From NCBI GenBank assembly GCA_963930645.1, contig OZ005659.1:161734534-161798533 (forward strand): a stretch of 64,000 nt of DNA, given 5' to 3'. This document shows positions 37,590 through 47,539 of the stretch, piece after piece. The position numbers were made by a program, and so were the translations under genes. Below the pieces are notes generated by a model that was given only the letters and a program-made list of their open reading frames with translations, did no database searches and was not told where the DNA came from. The DNA comes from Salticus scenicus (lineage: Eukaryota > Arthropoda > Arachnida > Araneae > Salticidae). Numbering within the stretch: the stretch's first letter is position 1; each line of letters begins with the position of its first letter.

Positions 37590-40364
37590 AATTGATTTAT
37601 GATCAATGAGATCAACTGATTTTTGTCAATGAGAATTCATGAATAAATATGCTAGCAGATTCAATCATATGAATCATATTTTTGTGTACACTGGTTGAAG
37701 GCAAATATAATTGCCGTTTAATTTTATTCCAGCTGATGATTTAAATTATGTTGACGTATTCTGTTGAAAAGGTCAACCAATATTTATATATTTTGCATAT
37801 GCACTGATTTATTTGAGTTGACGTATTCTGTTGAAAAGGTCAACCGTTATTATTATGGCCATTCTTTACATATTATTTGCGCTGTTTTAAGAGGATCCTC
37901 TCACACAAAAAAAGGGAAAAAAGAAATAATATTAATAATTAAATAAAAAAAAAGGCCTATATATTTTTTTATGTGTACACTGATAAACATTTTTTTTTTT
38001 TACTTTTTCTTTTTGTTTACATTTATTGCACGTTAAATTCGTTATTAGAGAGCTTTCACTACAGCTATGATAATTTGTTTTTGTGGCAATTTATTTTAAT
38101 TTTAATACATTGTGGAACACTTACAGACATATACTAATTTTTTTTTAATAGCTCAAATTAGTTCAGTTGATATTTTACAAATCTATTTAAGTATTAAGAC
38201 CTATCACCCATTTGATTACAAGTTTAATTACACTTACACATTTACCCTGTAAACACAATTGTGTTGCTCTGGATGTCAGTATAATAATGACTTCTATAAT
38301 CTTTGGATTTCGACCATTATATTGGTTTCAACACCTGTAAATGTGTAGGGGACTTCTAATTTTTTACAACAATTTTTAAAGTTATAAATTAATAATTAAT
38401 TCACACAAATAAAAAGAGTGTAAATTTATATATTTTTGTTGCTAGATCTCTATGTGTGTTTCCGTATATGTTTTCTTTTGGGTCGGAATTTAATTGTATT
38501 ATTGGCTGATTTATGAGTTTGTCAGTCATAATACAAATATATCCAATAGTATTATTTTATTCTCTTGTACACGCATGTTTTACCATGCTTTTCTGCATTA
38601 TTATCAGACTTGGCCTCACAACCCAATGTTTGACACACACACACACACTTTCACAAAATTTTCTCTGACCTATTTAGTTGATATTTTATTGGTTCACATG
38701 TGGTGATGTCGTTTTACATTTTTGTTTATTAAATTTTTACAAGCATTTTTACACACACACACACACACACAAAAAAAAAAAAACTGGTTATATTAATAAA
38801 ACACACATACACAAAAGTAAATAAGTAGATAAATAATTGTTATTTCTTTGTCAACTTACAGTAAATTCTGATATTTTTTTTAGAGTCTATGTGGTTTTCG
38901 AATAAAAATAAAGTCATTGATAAAACGTGAAATATCAGTACATATTCTGCACGTGTTAGAAAATTTTTGGTTTACAAATAATTTCTTGTTTAATAAGTAA
39001 AATTTTTTTTTGTTTTTATTTTCTTTCAACTTAAATTAAATACTTATTTGTTTAAAATTTCTCATTTAAAATAATCCCATTTTGTAATGTTTTGCACCAC
39101 AGATGCATTTTGAATGGTACCTTGAAATCATCTGTGTGTTGCAAGAGGTAGTCTGTGCAGAAGCATGTGGCTGGTTCACACTTCATTTGTTTTTAGACTA
39201 TTTCTTGCTGAGCAATATTATAAAATTATCCGCGTAACATACGCTATGATTCTTGGGCAATATATGGAATATTGCTTAGTCTTGATAAAACAATAATTCA
39301 AATTAATTCTAAAACAATATATATTTAGAAATTTTGTAGTTTTTGACAATTTTTCTGCATGGTTTTGTCTTGTTACATCTATACTAAAATGTTTTTAATT
39401 TTTATCGCTGCCAATTTTGCTAAAAAATTATATAAATTAATTTTTCAAATACTAATTGCTTCTTAAAGTTCTGTTCAGGAAAAGGAAATTATTTCATAAG
39501 GGTATTTTTTAATAATTTTTGAACAACACAATAGATTGAAATTAAGTTTCTTCATAATTTCTGCAGAGAAAATAAATTATAATACAAAAATAAAAATAAT
39601 TTGTTTTTATTTAAAACATTACTAGAACTATTACATGTGCGATCTTATTTTAACATAGGGCTAGATTTTTTCTTTCTACACATTTTTTTACACATAAGAC
39701 ATTTCATTATGTCTCTTTGCAGAATGCTGGTTGTCATCTTTTGCACAACATGAAGCCTCTTCTGCTTCTCATACAGTTCATTATGCTATGTTCGGTATGG
39801 CATCACAAAACCATGTTGGTCATAGCTATTGTACTATTCTACACTCTCTAGCTCATTTTGTTAAACATTTAGATTTTCACGTGCAGAATAAATTTTTGTA
39901 TATACTCTAAAATTGTTTGGAATATTTTTCATATTAATGCTATATTATTTTATTTAAATTAACAATTAAAAATTTAAATCAGTTGGCTTACATATTTTTT
40001 GCTACCGATTTCCTTTTCCTTTTCCCAAGCATATATGTCATTTTGTGAATGGGAACTTTGATATTTTCAACAAGTTATATTATTGCATCACACTAGTATA
40101 CTTCACTAATTAGATAACTATTTCATGTTCAATACACAGTATTATAACAATGATATGTCTTGTGAGTTGTTCTATAACTATGTATATTATTCAGATTTTT
40201 AAATTTATTCTTATATGCCACCTTTGTTTTTATTGTTGTTTGACAAAAGATTATTTGTATTGTTTTCGGCAATATTACTTGAGATATTCAAATTGTCATG
40301 TGCTGTTTCTAGGTGAGAGAGAGCAAACTTTTTTTTCTTTTTTTTAGGGCATTGGGGAGAAATA
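35894..40364. other. Internal region of the LTR element, non-coding
   Basis: T-rich and scattered with simple repeats: poly(A) at about 36556, 36846 and 37558, (AC)n at about 38633 and 38752. The frames at 37764, 38494 and 40150 are short and domain-free. A 29-bp direct repeat with inverted ends occurs at 37750 and 37817. No gag, protease, RT or integrase motif was found in any frame listed. Confidence 0.6.
37750..37845. repeat. 29-bp duplicated hairpin motif
   Basis: GTTGACGTATTCTGTTGAAA followed by AGGTCAACC occurs at 37750-37778 and 37817-37845, identical and 67 bp apart. GTTGAC and GTCAAC make each copy a small hairpin. Confidence 0.85.
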
Positions 40365-40901
40365 TGTGAGAACAAGTTCACACATATGTTCTTTTAAATA
40401 TTTAATTTCTTTCTAAATAATTCAATTTATAATTTTAAATAAAAAAGTCAATTTATTAAGAATAGTTATAAAATTAATTCATTCATTTAACATATAAAAT
40501 CTAATTTAATTTATTCCAATAAAAAGAACATTTTATTCTGTAATATCCTCTGAATTCAATTCATTCTATTATAAAAGGCAATCTCTATTTAATTTAATTT
40601 GTATTTTTACTAGGGAACCTTTTCGTTTGTAGATAGATACATTTCCCCCTTTTCATCAACGGTATGTTCAATATCTCATTTAATTATAGATAGAAAATAA
40701 TTTATTTGTCTAAATTACTTTATAATATAAACAGAAGTTGCAAAATTTATTTCATTTCCGGTGATTTATGCTTTCATAATAGCTTAGTTCAGTCTTATTG
40801 GCGTCAACAGATGTGGATTCGTTTCTTTTAATAATAATAATAAAATAAAAAAAAGAACAAATAAATTCTTAATGATATATTGGTGGCGCCGATAAAAAAT
40901 A
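40365..40901. repeat. Right LTR-like repeat
   Basis: Base for base the same as 35357-35893 as far as I can read, including the homopolymers and the GGTGGCGCCGATA segment. It is followed by ATTACTTTGGCATAATTTATG, which does not continue the PLE frame, so about 75 bp of damaged PLE or foreign sequence lies before the RT frame resumes. Confidence 0.8.
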
Positions 40902-40976
40902 ATTACTTTGGCATAATTTATGTTGCCAAGCTTGGCTTTGTCTTTTGAATAACGGATGAAATTTTTAAATTAACCA

Positions 40977-41935
40977 ATTAGAACATTCTTTTGCTGTTCT
41001 ACTCAACAAATCGTATTATATTTCCCATATTGAGTCCTTGCTTACTTCAGGTCCCTATTCGAAACTTAAAAAAGATCCTTCCAATGATCATCTTGATCAA
41101 GTCAAATACCACGTTAAAAATTCCGTTATTCTTAATGATTATACCAAACGCATGATAATTCCTTCTGCTGCTAATTGTTCTCGTTTTTATGCACTTCCGA
41201 AAGTTCATAAACCCACTCTCTGCTTTCGACCTATTGTGTCTAATATTGGTACGGCCTCTTATAATCTTGCTCGATTTCTTTCAAACTCTCTTTCTCATCT
41301 AACTACTACTAATCTTTATACTGTAAAAAACTCGTATGATTTTGTGGACAAAATTAAATGCATCTCTCCGTCTAACTATACTATGATTTCTTTAGATGTA
41401 AAATCACTTTTTACAAATGTTCCGGTTCAAGGTGCTCTGGTTTGTTTAGAGAGAAGACTACGTGAATTCCATTATTCTTCTATTGAAATTGAGGAACTTG
41501 TAAATTTAGTTCATTTGTGTATCAGGCAAACTGCCTTCATTTTTAATGTTATTTTTTATTATTCCCAAAAAGATGGTATGGCCATGGGTAGTCCTCTCTC
41601 TCCTTTACTTTGCGACATTTATATGCACTATTTTGAAGAAAAACTCTTCGGTGTATATAAATTTCCTCACTGGTTTAGGCATGTGGATGACACTTTCGTT
41701 CTTGTCTCCCCTGATGTCGATTTGTCCAATTTACTTTCGTTGGTCAATTCGATTGACCCATGCATTCAATTCACTTTTGAGGTTGAACAGGATTGTTCTT
41801 TGCCTTTCCTTGACGTTCTTGTGAATAAAGAAAAGGATTGTTTCTCAACTACTGTTTTTAGAAAACCATTCTCCGTCTCTTTGCCACCACGCCCACGCCC
41901 TAACCACGCTCTAACCACGCCCCTCAAGAAAAAAT
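40977..41935 (+). pseudogene. PLE reverse transcriptase
   Basis: The frame opens before the first ATG (41038) with LLNKSYYISHIESLLTSG. RT blocks follow: FYALPKVHKP, FRPIVSNIGTASYNLARFL, motif A MISLDVKSLFTNVP (catalytic Asp), motif B GMAMGSPLSPLLCDIYM, motif C FRHVDDTFVLV (both Asp present, with His where most PLEs have Tyr) and SLPFLDVLV plus TTVFRKPFS. These are PLE-type RT signatures. The frame loses homology at about 41885, in a C-rich CCACGCYC/TAA repeat, and the true continuation is in another frame. The catalytic centre is intact but the protein cannot be made whole. Confidence 0.9.
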
Positions 41936-42587
41936 GTCTGCTTTTTACACTTATGTTTATCGTGCCTTACACATTTGTTCTGATCCGTCTAATCTTTCGA
42001 AAGAAATTAATTATTTAAAATCTCTTGCTCTTTCTCGTGGCTATAACCCATCTATCATCGATAAAGCTCTATATAAATTTAAGAATCCTAAACGTTCTGC
42101 TCCCAAATTAAACGATCACAGTCTCATCCCAGTTGTTTTACCTTTTTATTCTTCACTCTCTTTTAAAATCTCCAAACTTCTTTCACCGTTTGGTTTCAAA
42201 GTTATTTACAAACCCGTCAATAAAATTAAATTGTCTTCTCTTAAGGATCCCATTCCCACCGAAAACCGTTCTGGAATTTATTTAATTCCATGTTCGTCCT
42301 GCAACTTAGGTTATATTAGTCAAACTAGGAGGCGTTTGAAATACAGAATAAATGAGCACCGTCGGAATGTTCGTAATGAAGAGATTACCAAATCTTCTAT
42401 TGCTTCCCACTGCTGGTCTCAAGGTCATCGTTTTGATTTTTCCAAAACTAACATAATTTCATCACCTGTCTGTTCCTCCCATTTGGATATTCATGAAGCA
42501 TTTTACATATTTAAAAATTCGAAAAATCTTGTTAATGATATTTCTTCCACTCCTTTCTTCTCTGATGCTTGGAAATTACTCACGTAA
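41934..42587 (+). pseudogene. PLE RT C-terminus and GIY-YIG endonuclease
   Basis: Starts MSAFYTYVYRALHICSDP, the RT thumb continuation, in a frame offset from the RT. It runs through a linker to SGIYLIPCSSCNLGYISQT (the GIY and YIG elements, YIG altered to YIS), then RRRLKYRINEHRR with the catalytic Arg region, and SIASHCWSQGH. It ends at FFSDAWKLLT. The nuclease would nick target DNA to prime reverse transcription. The frame offset at the C-rich repeat at 41885-41925 is the main coding lesion apart from the LTR insertion. Confidence 0.88.
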
Positions 42588-43070
42588 CTTAGATTTTCGT
42601 TTAATTTTTGTTATCCTTAGATTGTTATATGTTTAATCTCACTCATTTATTTATTTTCTTGTTTTCTTGTACAATTCTACTTACACCAGTAGCTATATTT
42701 ACTTTCTACTTTATAAAGTTTTTCTTTTCATCTTAAACGATTTTGTGCGTTGCCGCTTTGACCGCAGCACTCGTGTTTAATTTATTCGCCTGATGAAGGG
42801 TCGTGTGTTTTATCGACCCGAAACAATTGTTGCGAGTTTATTGCATTTTATGGTGTTTATTCAAAGTTTGTAAGTAATAATTATAAAAATATGCTTAGTA
42901 TTAAACAAAACCTCTCATTTTTTTTTCTTTATCAAGCGATTATTTCAATTGTTTGTGAGAAAAGAGTTAAAAAAAAGGGGGGGGGGGTAGTTTTAAAACT
43001 AAGAAGGTCGAACGCTGAGCGCACGATTCTTTATCGAACTATTTTTTCAATTGTCTGTGAGAAATAAATA

Positions 43071-43101
<31 letters not shown>

Positions 43102-43158
43102 GGTAGTTTCAGCTCTAAGAAGATTGAATGTCGAAAAGGCGATATAAGTTGATAAAGA
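42228..43158 (+). repeat. Right inverted arm: PLE 3' region
   Basis: Partner of 32041-32976. It contains the endonuclease end, 3' untranslated sequence with a hammerhead motif, a (G)n tract near 42978 and (AAT)n at 43071-43101. Arm identity is high but not complete: ATCTTAAACG here versus ATATTAAACG on the left, and CTCGTGTTTAAT here versus CTCGTGCTTACT on the left. Confidence 0.85.
42781..42838 (+). ncRNA. Hammerhead ribozyme motif in PLE 3' end
   Basis: CTGATGA at 42790-42796, stem II GGGTCG/CGACCC with loop TGTGTTTTAT (one base from the other copies), GAAA, ACAATTGT and GCGAGT pairing with ATTCGC. The core is intact. It lies about 200 bp after the PLE stop codon. Confidence 0.75.
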
Positions 43159-43213
43159 GATTCGCCTGATGAAGGGTCGTGTGTTTTTTCGACCCGAAAC
43201 AATTGTTGCAAGT
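43159..43213 (+). ncRNA. Hammerhead-like motif, stem I weakened
   Basis: CTGATGA at 43166-43172 with intact stem II, GAAA and ACAATTGT. The stem I strand is GCAAG instead of GCGAG, which puts an A-C mismatch against ATTCGC. It probably cuts poorly. This directly oriented second copy lies about 375 bp after the first and continues into ACAACGCCAGTTTTGTGG, the outermost PLE end. Confidence 0.65.
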
Positions 43214-43307
43214 TTATTGCATTTTATGGTGTTTATTCAAAGTTTGTAAGTAATAAGTTTTACAACGCCAGTTTTGTGGTGCTTCTTTATTAAATATTTT
43301 TATGATA

Positions 43308-43867
43308 TTGGGTTGTTCGGAAAGTAATTTCGTTTTTCTCAGCAGAGGAATTAATTGTATTTTTTTCGCACCATCTTCACAATTAAGCTGCATTACCATT
43401 ATATACTGTGATAGCTGATATTGCAAGGCTTGCTTGTGAAAAAGTTCGTTTTATTCGAATTCATTGGTCTTGGTTGGTGCCCTATCAAATAAAGAAAATC
43501 TGAACCGACATTTTCGGCATATTTTGTTTGCTATCAAATAGGAGAAAATACTCTTCAAACTAGGAAAAAGGTATACTATATGAAAAGAGAAAATTTATTT
43601 AAAAAACGCCAGTGTCAAAACTGGTTTACAAAATTTTGTTCCGGCAATTTTGACGTTGAAGATGCATTACGTTCTGGAAAAACAGTTTATGCTAATGAAG
43701 ACAAAATAAAGTATTTATTTATGAAAACTGCCAAGTAACATCTCGCGAGATTGCTAAGAAACCGATCAAAGTGGAGAATATATAATTCAATAAAACATTT
43801 ATACAATATAAGAAAATTGTCTTTCATTTTCAAAGGAAAAAACAAAATTATTTTCCGAACAACCCAA
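43308..43867. mobile_element. Deleted irritans-like mariner
   Basis: TA at 43306-43307 and 43868-43869 flanks inverted ends TTGGGTTGTTCGGAAAGTAA and TTATTTTCCGAACAACCCAA. At 560 bp it is less than half the usual 1.3 kb. Only the N-terminal third of the transposase remains, followed directly by the 3' end. Confidence 0.92.
43500..43790 (+). pseudogene. Mariner transposase N-terminal remnant
   Basis: Readable pieces across frames: FRHILFAIK upstream, then from ATG at 43580 KKRQCQNWFTKFCSGNFDVE and DALRSGKTV.ANEDKIK, then TSREIAKKPIKVENI after a frameshift near 43733. This matches the first helix-turn-helix and linker of irritans/mauritiana-type mariner transposases. The catalytic D,D34D domain is absent. 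Stops and frameshifts make it non-functional. Confidence 0.9.
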
Positions 43868-43869
43868 TA

Positions 43870-44909
43870 ATTAAAAAAAAAAAAAAATGAATTTAAGCAG
43901 CGCCCAGAAAAGAAAAACTGACTAAATCTGTAAACCAAAAAAGGAAACCGATTAAATCTGTATGGATATTTGTTGAAGGTATTTTGCTTATTTTAACGAA
44001 CAAAATTTTATTAAAGAAAAAAAGACTGTTTTGTTTCAAGGAAAAATATATACAGCAAAAGTTACAGAATTTTAACAAATTTTCGTAATTTTTTTCTATA
44101 ATTGAGATTCGTCTTTCTTTTTGTTGTTTTACCTCGATTTCTTTCTTTTTGTCAGCTCTTCATTTACTTTATCTTTTATTCACTTTCTGGTATGATATAA
44201 GAACTGCATGTAATAAGTGTTTAGATGCTCAAAAAGCATTTTTCCTATAGATAAAGATATAAAACATAATTATCATTCAGGAAAGCATCCATCATCGTGT
44301 ACTTAATTTTAGCACATTAAAAAACTAGACTTTAATATACTCGAATCATTTTTGGGGCCTAGAAACCAACGATAAATGCTTTTCATGCCATAATCTATAG
44401 GGAAAATGATTTTGTACAAATAATAATAATAAATAAATAAATAAATCATTATATTTCATATAATATCATTAAGTGATTAAGATTCATAACACCAAATTTG
44501 GATTTTCTTCCAATATTTATTTTCGAGTTATGTTGAATGTTGATAATAACCATTTCTGTTAAGCAAACTGGACAATCAATCATAAAAAAAAAAAAAAAAA
44601 AAAAAAAAAGGACTAACTAATTGCACGGGTTCAAGAGAACTCAAAACATTCAATTGTACAAAAATTTTAGCTTCGAAATTTCTACTATAAGAGAAAATTT
44701 AATAAAATAAAATAAATGCAATCACGGAAAAAAATGACAAAATTTTGTAGCATTTATTGTAAACATTTTATCTTTTCAAGAAAACCAATTTTGTAATTAT
44801 GATAAAAGACATGTTTGTTAAGGTAACTGTTAAACAGTCGACTGCATGTAGTTCATGATAGTCAAACTGAACTAGCTAAACTCATCTACTCACATTTATA
44901 TTACATATA
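43870..44909. other. Non-coding, nothing recognised
   Basis: AT-rich with a poly(A) near 44583. Minus-strand frames at 43687-43938 and 43893-44078 are homopolymer-driven and partly overlap the mariner. Confidence 0.4.
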
Positions 44910-45352
44910 CAGGGTGATTCAAAACCCAACATACAAACTTTCAAGGGAAGCAGGGAACATCATGATAATTGCATTTTGCACAGGAACGCATGACCGAAAA
45001 TTTCATTTTTAACCCTTTAATAACTGGATGTTTTTGGTTAATTTTTAACAATAAAACACACAAATGGGCATGGCTTTTGTGCATTGCATTTTTAACTAAA
45101 TGTTTTCAGATGTCAATGTTTACATAGAAAAAGGTGATATATCAGTATTACGTACAATAAACGTTTAATTAAAAATAAAATCTACAAAAACCGCACCCAT
45201 ATGAGAGTTTTACTGTTAAAAATTAACCCAAAGCATTCAGTCCTTAAACGGTTAAAATGACGTTTATATCCACAAGTTTATAATCAATTTTCAACCCTGA
45301 TGATGTAACCTACCACACACAAAAGTTTATACGTTGGGTTTGAATCACCCTG
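44910..45352. mobile_element. TA-flanked MITE with CAGGGTGATTCAAA ends
   Basis: TA at 44908-44909 and 45353-45354. The ends are CAGGGTGATTCAAAACCCAA and the complement of CAGGGTGATTCAAACCCAAC. Internal arms also pair, for example ACTGTTAAAAATTAACCCAA against TTGGTTAATTTTTAACAATA, so much of the 443 bp folds back. No ORF. Confidence 0.85.
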
Positions 45353-45354
45353 TA

Positions 45355-45800
45355 TACAGTTCTTAAGTTGATATATGCTCCACAAAACATGCATTTTATG
45401 GATGAGGGTAACCATAGCACCAGTTAATGGATGAGTGCTCTATAGTACGTAAAATATGGATCCGGGCTGCACGTAAAATTGGTCCGTTGTGAATCGCGAT
45501 TTCTAACCAACTGGACTGCGTTAATGCTTCTCTTGCCGGAAGGGTTTATAGTGCTATGCAGTTGAAGGGTGCAATCCGAAACAATAATCAAACACCCTGA
45601 ACAAATGTGCTTGGAATGTTTTTCGCCTCTCTCTTTTCAGCAAAAGATAAAAAAAAAAAAAGTGAATTATCTTCGAAAAATGTTTAGCTTGGTAGAAAAA
45701 TATGAAGGCTACAAACTTTCATGTATTTCTACCTAGATTTTAATTCCAAGAAGATAAATAGGGTTATATAATAGATTTAGAGTAGGTAAATTCAGAGCGT
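45355..45800. other. Non-coding, mixed composition
   Basis: 45440-45600 is less AT-rich than its surroundings (CTTGCCGGAAGGG, GGATCCGGGCTGCACG) but contains no ORF or RNA I recognise. Confidence 0.3.
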
Positions 45801-45801
45801 A

Positions 45802-46014
45802 CAGTCGGCAACAAAAGTGTCCGAACACAAGCAAAAATTCCTATGTAAAAAAAGTACACTTCATACTGTTTTGCTAAATAAATCCTTATCGAATCATGCT
45901 CTTAGTCAATCTAAGAACAGTATTCGACAAGGATTTATTTAACAAAATCGTATGAAGTGTATTTTTTTTACATAAGAATTTTTGCTAGTGTTCGGACACT
46001 TTTGTTACCGACTG
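45802..46014. mobile_element. Palindromic Tc1/mariner-like MITE, copy 2
   Basis: Same family as 19343-19559. Ends CAGTCGGCAACAAAAGTGTC and the complement of CAGTCGGTAACAAAAGTGTC, with TA on both sides. Near-perfect hairpin of 213 bp. Confidence 0.88.
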
Positions 46015-46650
46015 TAGTAGCTGTAAGAAGTTACGATGCGCCGGCTCGCTTCACCTTCCTCCGTTTCAGTTTATCCTACATCAGAATATAATAAAAATTA
46101 TTTTGTTTCACATTTTATCTATTTTCAGAATTTCAAACTATTCAAATTTTAAAACAAAAATTAAAAGATCATTAAAAAAAAAAAAAAAAGAAAAGAAAAA
46201 AAGAAAGACTTTTCTTTTTAATTGGGAGACTGTACAAGGAAATTTTTGTGGCAAATATAAAATTTGAAATCTGTGACCTCACAAACATAAAGTAAGCCAA
46301 TTTCCAGATCTATAATAATGTTATTTTCAGATAATGATTAAAATTAAATATTAAATCATAATTATGGTTCCTATTGAAAGGTGAAAAGTAAAAAATAAAT
46401 CTGAAAAAATTAATGTAGTTTCTACTGTTTTTTGAATTGTTTTTTCGATACTTTCATGCAATCGAATTTCGCTTTAATTAACATTGGTTATGTATAAACA
46501 CTTTTAGTCGCGATTTCAGTTATGAAAATTTGAATCTTATGATAAGTTTCTAAATTAATATATTTTTTAACTTACCTTTAAACAGATTATTTAGAGTCAA
46601 TGAAAATGCAAACACTGTCAAGCGTTTTTGTTTTATTTATTTATAAATTG

Positions 46651-47320
46651 TGTTTTTTTTTTTTTTTTTTTTTTTTTTTGGTGGTGTAAGGTTGTGAGAC
46701 CTCGTTAAATCTCTTTTGGTTTCAAGTGCTCGAAATCGTGGCGTGTTGAGTTGGAAGAGATAATGTTGCTAGTTGAATCTAGTGTTAACAGGCGATGGTC
46801 TTAAAAAGGGTAGAGTTGTGTTAGTGTGGGAGAAGGTTGCCAATTGATTTTGTTTAGCTTGGCATTTGGTTCCACAGAAAAGTTGTGATATTTTGATGTT
46901 GAGTTGGATTTCTGTATTTTCATTTTAAAACCAAGTCTCAGGAAGTTGTGATGTTTTCATGTTCAGTTGGATTTTCGGTTTTACAGGTTAAATATTTTAA
47001 GGTAATTATCGGAATCGTGGTTTTTGGGATAGAACTTTTGGACCGTGTTATTTAACAGTGTTTATTAGATTGTAAGTTCAATTATAAAATAAAACTTTAG
47101 ATGTTTAATCTTCGTTAGAGGTAAATTTATTGTGACTACACTTCTCAGTGCAAGTGAGAGATTAATGTTACTACCTTATACAGCGAATTTTAATAAGAGA
47201 CAAATTATAGATTCTCTTAATGATTAAGATTTATTTGTAGTTTAATTAAGTGAATGTTAATTCAATAATGTGAAATTCTGCATACTACAAGAAAGTCTAC
47301 ATGCCTTTGAATTTAAAGTT
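46651..47320. other. G/T-rich insertion with terminal poly(T)
   Basis: Starts with about 28 T then GGTGGTGTAAGG, and interrupts repeat copy C. It contains a partial direct repeat (about 46878-46920 and 46941-46982) with AAGTTGTGAT and AGTTGGATTT. A leading poly(T) could be the A-tail of a retroposed RNA on the minus strand. No ORF and no known RNA is recognised. Confidence 0.35.
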
Positions 47321-47326
47321 AAGTTA

Positions 47327-47539
47327 CAGTCGGCAACAAAAGTATCCGAGCATTAGCCAATAATTCCAATATAAAAAAATACACTTAAATCTGTGTTGTA
47401 AAATAAATCCTTGTCGATTCATGCTCTAAGACTGACTAAGAACATGACTCCAGAAGGATTTATTTAACAAAGCAGTATTAAGTGAACTTTTTTTAGACAG
47501 GCATTATTACTAGTGCTTGGATACTTTTGCTGCTGACTG
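47327..47539. mobile_element. Palindromic Tc1/mariner-like MITE, copy 3
   Basis: Ends CAGTCGGCAACAAAAGTATC and the complement of CAGTCAGCAGCAAAAGTATC, TA on both sides. More diverged in the arms than copy 2. Confidence 0.85.

Larger units (their letters stand above)
35357..40901. mobile_element. Non-coding LTR retrotransposon (LARD-like) nested in the PLE
   Basis: Two 537-bp direct repeats flank 4.47 kb with no open frame over about 70 codons and no gag or pol motif. The repeats start TGTGAGAACAAG. GGGCATTGGGGAGAAATA before the right repeat looks like a polypurine tract. A possible 5-bp target duplication is ATTAT on the left and ATTAC on the right. Large non-coding LTR elements (LARDs) move using proteins from related autonomous elements. 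The repeats look identical by eye, which implies recent insertion. Confidence 0.75.
32041..43260 (+). mobile_element. Penelope-like element complex with inverted arms and a nested LTR element
   Basis: The order is: inverted 3' arm (32041-32976, minus), upstream tandem repeats (33035-34740), N-terminal region (34746-35356), inserted LTR element (35357-40901), RT (about 40977-41935), endonuclease (41934-42587), direct 3' region (to about 43158) and an extra terminal piece with a hammerhead motif (43159-43260). PLEs use an RT related to telomerase RT together with a GIY-YIG nuclease to copy themselves at a nick. Terminal repeats in either orientation are normal for the group. This copy is disrupted by the insertion and a frameshift. 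The opposite-strand 3' arm at the 5' side is best explained by an aberrant template switch. Confidence 0.85.

Noticed and set aside
41546..41824. ORF overlapping the RT
   Set aside because: Shadow frame of the RT, whose own frame carries the catalytic motifs.
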